Below are positions 7,902-17,005 of a DNA stretch of 64,000 bases, in pieces. A program made the translations under genes and the position numbers. Source of the DNA: Streptomyces sp. NBC_01788 (GTDB taxonomy: Bacteria; Actinomycetota; Actinomycetes; Streptomycetales; Streptomycetaceae). How positions within the stretch are numbered: the stretch's first letter is position 1; the number at the start of each line of letters is the position of its first letter. The notes under the pieces were generated by a model, which saw nothing but the letters and a program-made list of their open reading frames with translations, had not been told where the DNA came from and made no database searches. The stretch is from positions 7,564,001 through 7,628,000 of the forward strand of contig NZ_CP109090.1 of the NCBI RefSeq assembly GCF_035917575.1. Direction: 5' to 3'.

Positions 7902-8951
7902 CTACCAGTCCCCGTCCTCCACCGGCTTGCCCGGCGCGCCCTTCAGGGGGTGCACCTGGTGCGGTGACGGCTCCTGCCACGGCTCGTGGTCGTCGCCGAG
8001 CCAGTCGCCGGCCGGGCGCACCGCCGACAGCGCGTCGGTGGGGGAGAGGTCCTCGGCGTCCTGGTCGTAGTAGTCGAACCAGGGCAGCCCGGCGCTCGTG
8101 TACGCGGCGCGGTCCACGGGCGACGGCGGGGGAGCCTCGCCGGTGATACGGCGCCACTGCGGAGGCGTCACCAGGTGCACGAACACCCGCCCCGCGGGCC
8201 GCGCGGACCAGGCGCCCGGCGGCCGGTCGTCCCGGTACACCTCCTGGCGCATGGAGCCGCCGACACCGAGCCCCATGGCGGGCGCGGCCCGGCGGGGCGC
8301 GGCAGGCGCGGCGCCGGGCGCGGGCGCGGCAGGCGCGGGCGCCGCCGCAGCTGCCGCCATGGGGGCGCCGCCGCAGATCATGGTCGACCGGTCCGCCTCC
8401 CGCCGCTGCCGCTCCTCCTCGCGCCACCGGGCCAGTTCGGCGTCGTTCAGCGGGAACGTCTGCAACTGGACGCCGCCCCACACCTCCTCGCCCGTGACCT
8501 GGCCCTCGACGCTCGCCCCCAGGCCCAGCGGCACGGCGACGAACTGGCGCACGGTGCCCTTGCCGGAGTTGATGCCGTCCAGCCAGGGCTGGCGGGGCAG
8601 CACCAGGTAGTTCTGCGGGTCGCGGGACAGCCGGTCGCTCCACGGCCGGCCCGACACCGCGCACACCTTGCCCACGCCGACCTGAAGGGCGGCCGGCTCG
8701 GTCGTGCCCGCGAAGCTCAGCCACATCGCCTCGCGCAGATACACCGGCAGCATCACGCCGCCGCGCGACCGCCACTGCTCGGGCACCGAGTCCGCGTAGT
8801 CGGCCACCCGCCGGACCGGGAACTCGCCCAGCCCCGGCGGCAGCGGATGCGTACCTTTCTCCGGCAGCCGCAGAGTGCGGATGAACCGCACCGCCACACC
8901 GCCCGGCAACCACAGCGTGTTCCCGTCGATCCGCACCGTCGATCCGGTCAT
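7902..8951 (-). CDS. hypothetical protein coupled to FUSC transporter
   Basis: A 349-residue protein I do not recognise. Residues 1-190 look globular (VRIDGNTLWLPGGVAVRFIRTLRLPEKG, YLREAMWLSF, QNYLVLPRQPWLDGINSGKG, GQVTGEEVWGGVQLQTFPL). Residues 205-240 are an Ala/Pro-rich linker, and the C-terminal 110 residues are again ordered (RVFVHLVTPPQWRRITGE, GLPWFDYYDQD). The middle part lists short motifs (EEVWGGVQ, FPLNDAEL) reminiscent of proteins with an integument-like or carbohydrate-active fold, but no family is claimed. It has no signal peptide or membrane helix. Its ATG overlaps the stop of the upstream FUSC gene as ATGA, so the two are translationally coupled. Confidence 0.75.
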   Translation of the reverse strand: MTGSTVRIDGNTLWLPGGVAVRFIRTLRLPEKGTHPLPPGLGEFPVRRVADYADSVPEQWRSRGGVMLPVYLREAMWLSFAGTTEPAALQVGVGKVCAVSGRPWSDRLSRDPQNYLVLPRQPWLDGINSGKGTVRQFVAVPLGLGASVEGQVTGEEVWGGVQLQTFPLNDAELARWREEERQRREADRSTMICGGAPMAAAAAAPAPAAPAPGAAPAAPRRAAPAMGLGVGGSMRQEVYRDDRPPGAWSARPAGRVFVHLVTPPQWRRITGEAPPPSPVDRAAYTSAGLPWFDYYDQDAEDLSPTDALSAVRPAGDWLGDDHEPWQEPSPHQVHPLKGAPGKPVEDGDW

Positions 8952-10255
8952 GCCTGCTCCCCTCCCTCACAGGACCGCGCCGTCCTGCGACCGCGCCCCT
9001 GACGCACAGAACGCTCCGCGACGCCCGCGCGGTTCCGCCGCTGCCGGACCGGGGCGCCCAGCCGGTCCCCGAGCCGGGTCAGCCGCGGGGCGCGCTCGCG
9101 CTGGGCGCGGGTGTAACGGTCCAGCTCCTCCAGGAGCCGGCGGGAACGGTGCTCGGTGTCCATCTCGTCGATGATCCGGTCCACCTCGGTGATCACCGCG
9201 CCGTACAGCTGCCACTGGCTCGCGTCCCGCTGCACCTCCTCCAGCAGCAGCCGCGCCACCTTGTCGCGGGCGGCGGAGGTCTGCCGAAGCTGTGCGGCCA
9301 GCCGGGACTCGGCCTCCTCCGCGCTCACGCTGACGTCCGTGGTGACCAGCACCGCGAAGCTGACCACCGCGTCGGAGATCTCGCACAGCAGCTCCTGCAC
9401 CAGGGCACCGGTCTGCGGCGAGAACATCGGCTCGGGGGCCCGCTGCTTCGCCAGGTCGGTGAAGGTGCGTGCCAGCACGCGCAGCACGACCGTGCAGATC
9501 TCCAGCGTGTCAAGTCCGGTGCGCAGCACCACCCGGTGCAGCAGGCCCTCGCGCACCCGCGGATTGAGCCGCAGGCTGTCCTCGGCCTGCCTGAGGGCGG
9601 CGTCCACCTCGGAGATGTCGTGGTCCAGACGGCGGGCCTCGTGCAGCTGCTCCGCGGCGCGCTCCACGGGCGGATGCCCGGCCGCCTCCTCGGCCATCCG
9701 CAGCATCAGCTGCCGCACGCGGCGGGCCAGGCCCTCGATCGACGCTCCGGCCTGTTCGGTCCACACCGGGGGAGCGAGCAGCAGATTGCAGCCGAGGCCG
9801 ACCACCGCCCCGATCAGCGTCTCCTCGACCCGCGCCGAGGCGGTACTGCCCACGGCGGTGACGCCGAGGACCAGCATCGCGCTGATCGCCACCTCGGGCA
9901 CGAACTCGTCCACCCGCACCAGGTGCCCGACCGCCAGCGCCGCCAGGATCACCAGGGCGAGGCTCCACCAGGTCAGCCCCACCAGCAAGGAGAAGGCGAT
10001 GGCCACGAGCACCCCGGCCACCACCGAGTTCACCCGGCGGATCCCGGTGGTCAGCGTGGAGTAGAGGGTCACCTGGACGACGAGCAGAGCCGTCAGCGGC
10101 GCCGTCAACGGCGCGGGCTCCGGACTCAGCCGCAACGCGATCACATACGCGATCGTCGCGGCGGTCGTGGAGCGCAGCGCCTGTACGACCACGGGGTCCC
10201 GGTGCCGCTTCACCACCCGAGCCAGGGACGGGGTCCAGTCACGTACCTTCCGCAT
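8948..10255 (-). CDS. FUSC-family / aromatic acid exporter-type membrane protein
   Basis: A 435-residue integral membrane protein. Six hydrophobic segments lie between residues 20 and 165 (for example AATIAYVIALRL, LLVVQVTLYSTL, VVAGVLVAIAFSLLVGL, LALVILAALAVGHLV, IGAVVGLGCNLLLAPP). A long helical cytoplasmic domain of about 260 residues follows, rich in Glu, Arg and Leu with coiled-coil character. This is the ArAE/FUSC architecture, whose best-studied members export aromatic acids. Substrate here is unknown. The start MRKVRDWTPSLARV is chosen for the fit of the first helix; an upstream in-frame opening is a shadow. It is coupled to the downstream 349-residue protein. Confidence 0.85.
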   Translation of the reverse strand: MRKVRDWTPSLARVVKRHRDPVVVQALRSTTAATIAYVIALRLSPEPAPLTAPLTALLVVQVTLYSTLTTGIRRVNSVVAGVLVAIAFSLLVGLTWWSLALVILAALAVGHLVRVDEFVPEVAISAMLVLGVTAVGSTASARVEETLIGAVVGLGCNLLLAPPVWTEQAGASIEGLARRVRQLMLRMAEEAAGHPPVERAAEQLHEARRLDHDISEVDAALRQAEDSLRLNPRVREGLLHRVVLRTGLDTLEICTVVLRVLARTFTDLAKQRAPEPMFSPQTGALVQELLCEISDAVVSFAVLVTTDVSVSAEEAESRLAAQLRQTSAARDKVARLLLEEVQRDASQWQLYGAVITEVDRIIDEMDTEHRSRRLLEELDRYTRAQRERAPRLTRLGDRLGAPVRQRRNRAGVAERSVRQGRGRRTARSCEGGEQA

Positions 10256-10307
10256 CCCTTGCGCAGTTCCCCGATCGCGCGGGGCCGAACGTGACCGGGC
10301 GGTGCGG

Positions 10308-10802
10308 TCAGACGTACAGCTTGTCGAGGAAGGCCGCCAGGTTGGCCGTGGTGCGGGCGATCTGCTGCTCCAGCGTGAGGCTCTCCTCGAAGCGCGCGCC
10401 GGAGTCCGGGACCTTCTTTCCGCGCACATAGAGCGAGCAGGCGAGGTCGGTGCACATGTACACGCCGACCGAGTTGCCCTCGCGGCCCGCCGCTCCGGCC
10501 TTGCGGGCGGTCATCAACGAGACCCCGCCCCCGCGGTGCGTGGTCAGGCACAGCGAGCACATGCTGCGGTGCAGGAACCCGCGCTGCGAGGCGGGGAAGC
10601 GCAGGGTCACGCCCATGAGCCGGCCCTCCCGCTCGGTGACCAGATAGCTGCGGTCGGGCGCTCCCGGATCGCGCCAGCCCAGGAAGTCCAGGTCGTCCCA
10701 GGGGCGATCACCGAGGTCCCTGGGGACGGACAGGCGCTTGGCCTCGCCCTTGGAGCAGTTCACGAACGAGTCGCGCACGTCCTGCTCGGTCAGTGATCTC
10801 AT
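10308..10802 (-). CDS. FBP-domain (FusB-like) EF-G-binding zinc-finger protein
   Basis: A 164-residue protein with an N-terminal helical part (LTEQDVRDSFVNCSKGEA) and a C-terminal treble-clef zinc finger: CSLC at about 88-91, then MCTDLACSLYVRGKK at about 121-135. This is the FusB/FBP family. In staphylococci these proteins bind elongation factor G and free stalled EF-G, giving fusidic-acid tolerance. The actinobacterial versions are chromosomal and their role is not settled. The start ATG sits in a GTGATCTCAT context on the plus strand with a GGAGGCCCCC ribosome-binding region. It is divergent from the phosphotransferase gene, sharing an 84-base promoter region. Confidence 0.85.
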   Translation of the reverse strand: MRSLTEQDVRDSFVNCSKGEAKRLSVPRDLGDRPWDDLDFLGWRDPGAPDRSYLVTEREGRLMGVTLRFPASQRGFLHRSMCSLCLTTHRGGGVSLMTARKAGAAGREGNSVGVYMCTDLACSLYVRGKKVPDSGARFEESLTLEQQIARTTANLAAFLDKLYV

Positions 10803-10886
10803 GGGGGCCTCCGGAAATGACAGCACAAGTTGCCTAAGGGGATTAGTTTTGCGGCTAGGGTAAGCAGGAACCGAAAGGGGGGTCCA

Positions 10887-11897
10887 ATGGATTTCGGTGA
10901 CCCGGACGCGCGGCCTGCGCGGTCCTGGGAGCGGGCCCGGCGCGCGCTGCGGGCCGCGGGCGTCCCGCCGGACCGGCTCGCCCGGCTCCGCGCGCTGGGC
11001 GGCGGCACGTACAACAGCGTGGAGGAGCTGTGCCTGGCCGACGGCGCCCGGTACGTGCTGAAGATCCCGCCCGCCTCCACCGCGCCCGGCCTGCGCTACG
11101 AGAGGGACCTCCTCGTCGGCGAGGCCGAGTTCTGCCGCGGGGCCGCGCGGGCCGGAGTGCCCGCGCCGCGCGTGGTCGCGGAGGGCGAGGACGCGGGCCG
11201 GCGCCACCTGCTGATGACCGCCTGCCCCGGCGAGCCCTGGGACGCGTCGGTGACGGACGCCGAAGCGGCCGGCCTGCGCGCCCGCCTCGGCGGCCAGGTG
11301 GCCCGGCTCCACCGGGTGACCGGCCCCGGCTTCGGCTACCCCTCCGGCGCGCTCGGCCCGCTCGCCCCCGACTGGCGCACCGCCTTCACCGCCATGTACG
11401 CCGCCGTCCTCGACGACGCCCGCCACCACGGCGCCCCGCTGCCCCGGCCCGCCGACGAGATCGCCCGCACGGCCGAGGCCGCGTACGGCGCCCTGGACGA
11501 GATCGCCGTGCCACGCCTGGTCCACTTCGACCTGTGGCCGGGCAACATCCTGCTCGACCGCTCGGAGGCAGGCGTCCGCATCGGGGGCCTGATCGACGGC
11601 GAGCGCATGTTCTGGGGCGATCCGGCGGCCGACTTCGTCTCGCTCGCCCTGCTCGGGGACATCCGCGAGGACGAGGCGTTCCTCGCCGGCTACCACGCGG
11701 CCGGCGGCCGGGCCGAGTTCGGCCGCACCGCCCGCATGCGGCTCGCGCTGTACCGCAGCTACCTCTACCTGATCATGCTCACCGAGACGATTCCGCGCGC
11801 CCTGGGGCCGGATCACGAACACTGGGTGCGCGACCATGTCGCCCCCCAACTGTCCGCCGCCGTCGAGGAGATCGGCCGACTTGCCGTCACCTCTTAA
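10887..11897 (+). CDS. aminoglycoside phosphotransferase-family kinase
   Basis: A 336-residue protein of the APH/choline kinase fold. A glycine-rich loop ALGGGTYNSVEEL is at about 36-48 and the ATP-binding lysine is in YVLKIPP (about Lys59). The catalytic loop HFDLWPGNILLD places Asp215 and Asn220, and the metal-binding Asp237 is in LIDGER. The family phosphorylates small hydroxyl compounds, including aminoglycosides, choline, homoserine and sugars. The sequence alone does not say which. No resistance-gene context is present. The ATG at 10887 follows AAAGGGGGG. The gene stops shortly before an AT-richer stretch that should hold the ROK gene promoter. Confidence 0.85.
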   Translation: MDFGDPDARPARSWERARRALRAAGVPPDRLARLRALGGGTYNSVEELCLADGARYVLKIPPASTAPGLRYERDLLVGEAEFCRGAARAGVPAPRVVAEGEDAGRRHLLMTACPGEPWDASVTDAEAAGLRARLGGQVARLHRVTGPGFGYPSGALGPLAPDWRTAFTAMYAAVLDDARHHGAPLPRPADEIARTAEAAYGALDEIAVPRLVHFDLWPGNILLDRSEAGVRIGGLIDGERMFWGDPAADFVSLALLGDIREDEAFLAGYHAAGGRAEFGRTARMRLALYRSYLYLIMLTETIPRALGPDHEHWVRDHVAPQLSAAVEEIGRLAVTS

Positions 11898-11988
11898 TTT
11901 ATTGCGTGGACTAAGGACCGCCAGAAGTCGCGCCCGGACGGCCCGCGGCGGTATGTTGCAGCTCGGGCACGGTTCGGGAGGGAGCCAC

Positions 11989-13275
11989 ATGGCGGGGCGG
12001 AACGGGCGCACGGTGCGCGATCTCAGAAGGGGCAACCGTTCGGCCGTACTGCAACGGCTCTACTTCGACGGCCCACTCAGCCGCTTCGAGCTCGGCCCCG
12101 CGACCGGCCTCAGCTCCGGCTCGGTCAGCAACGTCGTCGCCGACCTGGTCGCCGACGGCCTCGTCGAGGAGGCCGGCAGCGTCGACTCCGACGGCGGCCG
12201 CCCGCGCACCCTGCTGCGCGTCGCGCCGGGCAGCGGCCACATGATCGGCGTGGACGTCGGCGAGACCCGGGTCCGCGTCGAGCTGTTCGACCTCACCCTC
12301 ACCGAACTGGCGCGCACCGAAAGGCCCCTGGAGGCCCAGGGCTACGACGTCGAGGTGATCACCGGGCACATCCGGGACGGGATCGCCGAGGTCCTGGCCG
12401 TGGCCGACCTGCCCCCGGAGCGCCTCCTCGGGGTCGGCATCGGCGTCCCCGGCATCGTCGAACCCACTCCCGACCGCGGTGCCGTCGTGCACGGGCAGAC
12501 CATCGGCTGGGACGCGGTACCCCTGGAGTCCCTGCTGCGCACCGGGTCCCGGCTGCCGGACGGCGTGCCGTACTTCATCGACAACGGCGCCAAGACGCTG
12601 GGCCAGGCGGAGATGTGGTTCGGCGCCGGACGCGGCGCCCGCAACGCGGTCGTGGTGCTCTTCGGCTCCGGCGTCGGCGCCTGCCTGGTCACCCCTGAGG
12701 TGGAACGCGGCCGGGCCGTGGAGTGGGGACATCTGACGGTACGGGTACGAGGACGCCGCTGTCGCTGCGGCGCCCTGGGCTGCCTGGAGGCGTACGCCGG
12801 TGCGGAGTCCCTGCTCGCCCGCTGGCGCGAGGAGGGCGGCCGGCCGCCGCGGGGCACCGACGAGGAGACCGCGCTCACCGCCCTGCTGGCCGCCGCCCAC
12901 CCGCCCGAGGGCACCGCCGCCGACCCCGTGGCGGTCGCGGTGCTGGAGGAGACCGCCGAATACCTGGGCGCCGGCCTGTCCGACCTGATCAACCTGTTCC
13001 AGCCCGAGCGCATCCTCATCGGCGGCTGGGCCGGCCTTCAGCTCGGCCCCCGCTTCCTGCCCGCCGTACGCCGCCACGCGACCGCCTACGCCCTGCGGCA
13101 CCCCGCCGAGCGGGTGACCATCGACCTGGGCAGACTGGGCCCGGACGCGGTCACCGTCGGCGCCGCGATCCTGCCCCTCGCCGACTTCTTCACCCGCGGT
13201 GGCCGCCGCGCCGAACCGGCCCCCGAGGAGCCGGTCCCCGCCTGGCGGACGGCCCTGGAAGAACGCAGGTCGTAG
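11989..13275 (+). CDS. ROK-family transcriptional regulator
   Basis: A 428-residue ROK repressor. A winged helix-turn-helix is at residues 10-75 (RRGNRSAVLQRLYFDGPLSR, LSSGSVSNVVADLVADGLV). The ROK sugar-kinase-like domain follows, with IGVDVGETRVRVELFD and GVGIGVPGIVE. The zinc-binding signature is RCRCGALGCLE (about 258-268), preceded by EWGHLTV. The C-terminal part includes LINLFQPERILIGG. Members bind sugars and repress uptake or catabolic operons. The ATG has a strong GGGAGGGAG site. The AT-rich leader TTAATTTATTGCGTGGACTAAGG (11896-11918) is the likely promoter or operator. Neighbours do not name its sugar. Confidence 0.92.
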   Translation: MAGRNGRTVRDLRRGNRSAVLQRLYFDGPLSRFELGPATGLSSGSVSNVVADLVADGLVEEAGSVDSDGGRPRTLLRVAPGSGHMIGVDVGETRVRVELFDLTLTELARTERPLEAQGYDVEVITGHIRDGIAEVLAVADLPPERLLGVGIGVPGIVEPTPDRGAVVHGQTIGWDAVPLESLLRTGSRLPDGVPYFIDNGAKTLGQAEMWFGAGRGARNAVVVLFGSGVGACLVTPEVERGRAVEWGHLTVRVRGRRCRCGALGCLEAYAGAESLLARWREEGGRPPRGTDEETALTALLAAAHPPEGTAADPVAVAVLEETAEYLGAGLSDLINLFQPERILIGGWAGLQLGPRFLPAVRRHATAYALRHPAERVTIDLGRLGPDAVTVGAAILPLADFFTRGGRRAEPAPEEPVPAWRTALEERRS

Positions 13276-13349
13276 GGGCTGTCGCCGGGGCGCGGGGCGA
13301 TGGATCATGGGGACGCATCCCTCACCAGGAGTGTGCGAAGGAGTGTTCC

Positions 13350-14561
13350 GTGACGTATGACATCGCCGGTGTCCGCGCGCAGTTTCCGGCCCTGAAGGCC
13401 GGGTGGGCCCATTTCGACGGTCCGGGCGGCAGCCAGACGCCGCAGCCGGTCATCGACGCCGTCGCCGAGGCGCTGGCCGGTCCGCTGTCCAACCGCGGGT
13501 CGACGACCCTGGGCGAGCGCAACGCCGAGGACTGCGTCGCCGCCGCCCGGCAGGCCATGGCGGACCTGCTGGCCGCCGAGCCGTCCGGGGTCGTCTTCGG
13601 GCGCAGCGCCACCCAGTTGACGTACGACTTCTCGCGCGCCCTGGCCAGGACGTGGGCGCCGGGCGACGAGGTCGTCGTCACCCGGCTCGACCACGACGCC
13701 AACATCCGGCCCTGGGTCCAGGCCGCCGAGGCCGTGGGAGCCGTCGTGCGCTGGGCCGACTTCGATCCGGCGACCGGCGAACTGACCGCCGGGCACATCG
13801 CCGACCAGCTCTCCGACCGCACCCGGCTGGTCGCGGTCACCGCCGCCTCCAACCTGATCGGCACCCGCCCGGACCTGCCCGCGATCGCGTCCCTCGTCCA
13901 CGAGCACGGCGCCCTGTTCTACGTCGACGGCGTGCACTTCACCGCCCATGTCCCGGTCGACCTCGCGGCCCTGGGCGCGGACTTCTTCGCCTGCTCCCCG
14001 TACAAGTTCCTCGGCCCGCACCTCGGCGTCGTGGCGAGCCGCCCCGACCTGCTGGAGACCCTGCGCCCGGACAAGCTGCTGCCCTCGTCCGACGCGGTCC
14101 CCGAGCGCTTCGAACTCGGCACCCTGCCCTACGAACTGCTGGCCGGCACCCGGGCCGCCGTGGACTTCCTCGCCGGGATGGATTCGTCGGCGCGCGGCAC
14201 CCGGCGGGAGCGGCTCCTCGCCTCCTTCGGCTCGCTCGAACGGCACGAGGACGTCCTGCGCCGCCGGATCGAGGAGGGGTTGTCCCGCCTCCCGGGGATC
14301 ACCGTGCACTCGCGCGCGGCCGAGCGCACCCCGACCCTGCTGCTGACCGTCGAGGGCCGCAGCACCGTCGACGCCTACCGTCACCTGGCCGGACGCTCCG
14401 TCGCGGTGCCCTCGGGCGCGTTCTACGCCCTGGAGGCCTCCCGTCGGCTCGGTCTGGGCGACACCGGCGGCCTCAGGATCGGGCTGGCCCCGTACAACGA
14501 CGAGGAGGACGTGGACCGCCTCCTGGAGGCGCTCGCGGACTTCCTGCGCACGGCGCCGTAG
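13350..14561 (+). CDS. cysteine-desulfurase-like PLP enzyme
   Basis: A 403-residue fold-type-I aminotransferase class V protein. The N-terminus has FDGPGGSQTP, the cofactor region has FGRSATQLTYDFSRAL, and the PLP-aspartate motif is YVDGVHFTAH (Asp193). The Schiff-base lysine is in CSPYKFLGPH (Lys219). The reactive C-terminal loop cysteine of true IscS/SufS enzymes is not evident, which is why this subfamily is called desulfurase-like. The reaction is unproven. A GTG start with GAAGGAG seven bases upstream is preferred to longer openings. No Fe-S assembly genes are nearby. Confidence 0.88.
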   Translation: MTYDIAGVRAQFPALKAGWAHFDGPGGSQTPQPVIDAVAEALAGPLSNRGSTTLGERNAEDCVAAARQAMADLLAAEPSGVVFGRSATQLTYDFSRALARTWAPGDEVVVTRLDHDANIRPWVQAAEAVGAVVRWADFDPATGELTAGHIADQLSDRTRLVAVTAASNLIGTRPDLPAIASLVHEHGALFYVDGVHFTAHVPVDLAALGADFFACSPYKFLGPHLGVVASRPDLLETLRPDKLLPSSDAVPERFELGTLPYELLAGTRAAVDFLAGMDSSARGTRRERLLASFGSLERHEDVLRRRIEEGLSRLPGITVHSRAAERTPTLLLTVEGRSTVDAYRHLAGRSVAVPSGAFYALEASRRLGLGDTGGLRIGLAPYNDEEDVDRLLEALADFLRTAP

Positions 14562-14598
14562 GCCGGGGCGCGGCCCGCGAGTTCCGCCTCCCCGGGGG

Positions 14599-15408
14599 TC
14601 AGGGCTTGCGGGCCACGCCACCGTGGATGTCCGTGGGCTCGGTCCTGGTGCCCGGCTCGGGACGCCACAGCGGACAGGAGACGATGCCGGGCTCGAACAG
14701 CTCGAGTCCCTCGTAGTAGGCGACCAGTTGCTCCGGGCTGCGCAGCACGTACGGGACGGCGCCGGTGTCGTCGTAGCCCTGCTGGGCCTCCTTGAGCGCC
14801 TGGTCGGTGTCGGTGCTGTCGTAGTGCACGAAGCAGCTGCCGGAGGGCAGGGCGGCCTGGAGGCGGCGGACGATCGACTTGGCCTCCTCGTAGTCCTGGA
14901 TGTGGCCGAGGATGCCCATCAGCATGAGGGCGACCGGCCGGCCGAAGTCGAGGATCTTGCCCGCCCGCTCGATGATCGCCTCGGGGTCGTGCAGATCCGC
15001 GTCGATGTACTCGGTCAGACCCTCGGGGGTGCTGGTGAGCAGGGCCTGGGCGTGGCGCAGCACCAGCGGGTCGTTGTCGACGTAGACGATGCGCGACTCG
15101 GGGGCGATGCGCTGGGCGACCTGGTGGGTGTTGTCGTAGGTCGGCAATCCGGTGCCGATGTCGAGGAACTGGCGGATGCCGAGGTCGCCGGCCACGTAGG
15201 TCACGGCGCGGATCAGGTACTGGCGGGAGGCACGGGCCATCGTCCCGATGGTCGGCGCGTGCTCGCGGTAGGCGTCGCCCGCGATCCGGTCGACCTCGTA
15301 GTTGTCCTTGCCGCCCATCCAGTAGTTCCAGATGCGGGCCGAGTGCGGCACCGTGGTGTCGATCTTGGACAGCGCGTCCTGGTCCGGGGTGAGCTCGCTG
15401 TCTGCCAT
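14599..15408 (-). CDS. SAM-dependent methyltransferase (PF04672/DUF574 type)
   Basis: A 269-residue protein of the actinomycete-specific methyltransferase family formerly DUF574. Motifs include PHSARIWNYWMGGKDNYEVDR (about 20-40), the SAM-binding region IRQFLDIGTGLPT, VYVDNDPLVL and ILDFGRPVALMLMGILGHI. Streptomyces genomes carry many copies, and their substrates are unknown. The ATG is preceded by AGGAGACC on the coding strand; an upstream ATG at 15453 is in frame but lacks a site. It lies downstream of the DUF397 gene on the same strand, with a 228-base GC-rich gap containing repeated GGTCCGG words and no gene. Confidence 0.88.
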   Translation of the reverse strand: MADSELTPDQDALSKIDTTVPHSARIWNYWMGGKDNYEVDRIAGDAYREHAPTIGTMARASRQYLIRAVTYVAGDLGIRQFLDIGTGLPTYDNTHQVAQRIAPESRIVYVDNDPLVLRHAQALLTSTPEGLTEYIDADLHDPEAIIERAGKILDFGRPVALMLMGILGHIQDYEEAKSIVRRLQAALPSGSCFVHYDSTDTDQALKEAQQGYDDTGAVPYVLRSPEQLVAYYEGLELFEPGIVSCPLWRPEPGTRTEPTDIHGGVARKP

Positions 15409-15636
15409 GGGGGGTCTCCTGCTGTCGGTGCCGCGGTCGGTGTCTGACTTCAACCTAGCGTCAACGTCCTTATGCGCGGCCCGAGTTCAGCAGGCTGACG
15501 GGGAAGTGCGGGGCCGGGTGAGGGTCCGGGGGTCGCGGGGGCTGCAGGACTCGGGGTCCGAGGGCCGCCACCGCCGCGGACCGGGACCTTCCGATCCCGG
15601 TCCGGGTTCGCTCCGGGGTCCGGTTCCGGTCCCGGC

Positions 15637-15882
15637 TCAGTCGACCAGGAAGTCCGCCTGGCCGGCCTTGACGCCCCGGAGGAACGCGATCATCTCGTCC
15701 CGGCTGTAGAGCAGTGCGGGTCCCTCGGGGTCGGTGGACTGACGCAGGGCCACCGTGCCGTCGGGCAGGCGCTTGGCTTCGACGCAGGAGCCGCCGTTGG
15801 TGCCGCTCCAGGGCTTGTGCCAGCCCGCGGCGCCCAGGTCGGCGGCCGGCATGCCGCTGTGGAGGGGGGTGTCGGATGCCAT
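15637..15882 (-). CDS. DUF397-domain protein
   Basis: An 81-residue protein with the DUF397 core: GWHKPWSGTNGGSCVEAKRL, then VALRQSTDPEGPALLYSRDEMIAFLRGVKAGQADF. In Streptomyces these small proteins are encoded beside XRE/DUF5753 regulators and anti-sigma-like ATPases in clusters related to abaA and whiJ, which influence development and antibiotic production. The gene starts 3 bases after the stop of the XRE gene, so the two are cotranscribed. Exact biochemical function is unknown; BldB-like or partner-protein roles have been proposed for relatives. Confidence 0.9.
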   Translation of the reverse strand: MASDTPLHSGMPAADLGAAGWHKPWSGTNGGSCVEAKRLPDGTVALRQSTDPEGPALLYSRDEMIAFLRGVKAGQADFLVD

Positions 15883-15885
15883 GTA

Positions 15886-16752
15886 TCACAACTCCTCAAG
15901 CAGTTCGCCCAGGACGTCCCTGGTGCGTGCGACCGGTTCCGCCTGCACGGACATCCGGTCCAGGACTTCGAGATAGGTCACGACGTCGTCCGGCCGGTCG
16001 TAGTACACCGAGCCCGCGAGGTTCTCGGTGTAGACGACGTCGGGCAGTTCGGAGAAGCCGAAGCGGAAGTGGTGGAAGGGGCCGAAGGCGCCCGGGTGGG
16101 CCCCCACCGAGTAGGGCATGATCTGGACGCTGACCTTCGGCATCCGGAGCACCTCGACCATGCGGTCGAGCTGGGCCCGCATCACCTCGGGACCGCCGAC
16201 GGGCCGGCGCAGCACGGTCTCGTCGAGGATGGCCCACACGGCCGGGCCGTCCGGCTTGGCGAGCAGGTCCTGACGTCTCAGGCGCAGGTCGACGCGGCGG
16301 GCGATCTCCTCCTTCGACTCGTTGGGGAAGCCGACGCGCATGAGCGCGGTGGCGTACTCGCGGGTCTGCAACAGGCCGGGCACGTAGTGGGGTTCGTAGA
16401 GGCGGATGACGCTGGCCTCGCTCTCCAGGCTCACGTACGCCTTGAACCACTCCGGCAGCACGTCGCGGTACTTGTACCACCAGCCGGGCCGGTTGGCCTC
16501 GCGGGCCAGGGTGACGAAGTCGTCGATCTCCCGTACGGGAACGCCGTAGGTGCGCAACAGCTCCCTGACGTACGGGATGCGCAGGCCGACCTCCGCCTTC
16601 TCTATCCGGCGGACCGTCAAGGGCGTGACCTCGATGGCCCGTGCCGCGTCCTCGAAGGAGACCCCGGCCCGCTCCCGCAGGTGCCGCAGACGCTTGCCGA
16701 GGACCATCCGCAGGACGGTGGGCGCGCTCCCGCCTGAGCGGTTCTCCCTCAC
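15886..16752 (-). CDS. XRE-family regulator with DUF5753 sensor domain (WhiJ-like)
   Basis: A 288-residue regulator. The helix-turn-helix is at residues 19-75 (LGKRLRHLRERAGVSFEDAARAIEVTPLTVRRIEKAEVG, read in shorter pieces). DUF5753 occupies about 100-285 (SLESEASVIRLYEPHYVPGLLQT, AVWAILDETVLRRPVGG, VSVQIMPYSVGAHPG, VVYTENLAGSVYYD). Such proteins pair with DUF397 proteins; in WhiJ-type loci the DUF397 partner is thought to relieve repression. It is divergent from the ATPase gene, and the 210-base region between them holds two palindromes, the natural operator candidates. Confidence 0.9.
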   Translation of the reverse strand: MRENRSGGSAPTVLRMVLGKRLRHLRERAGVSFEDAARAIEVTPLTVRRIEKAEVGLRIPYVRELLRTYGVPVREIDDFVTLAREANRPGWWYKYRDVLPEWFKAYVSLESEASVIRLYEPHYVPGLLQTREYATALMRVGFPNESKEEIARRVDLRLRRQDLLAKPDGPAVWAILDETVLRRPVGGPEVMRAQLDRMVEVLRMPKVSVQIMPYSVGAHPGAFGPFHHFRFGFSELPDVVYTENLAGSVYYDRPDDVVTYLEVLDRMSVQAEPVARTRDVLGELLEEL

Positions 16753-16788
16753 GTCCTACCTCCCGAACGGCCATCGTCGCGTGCAGTG

Positions 16789-16847
16789 TGACATGTCATC
16801 GACGACGCAGACAGGGTGTTGGTGAACGTTCTGAAATTATCAGAACG
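16789..16847. promoter_or_regulatory. paired palindromes in XRE/ATPase divergent promoter
   Basis: TGACATGTCA (16789-16798) is a perfect 10-bp palindrome. CGTTCTG (16827-16833) and CAGAACG (16841-16847) form a perfect 7-bp inverted repeat around the AT-rich spacer AAATTAT, the only AT-rich patch nearby. Their position between the XRE start and the divergent ATPase gene suggests the XRE protein's operator. Confidence 0.6.
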
Positions 16848-17005
16848 CAGGTTGCGGGCCGCGTGTGTCCGACACCATAGTGACAGGGTGAGCTGTCGTG
16901 CAGCGGGCCGTCGGGGGCGGCCAACTGCCCTGATCAGCAAGCCGAATTGACATACCGCCAGATGTGGATGCCCGGCCCCGAACGGGCATGCGACGCGAGA
17001 CCTGG

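Noticed and set aside
10830..10837. Possible iron box (TTGCCTAA) before the FBP-domain and phosphotransferase genes
   Set aside because: Only one half-site is present; the other arm is missing.
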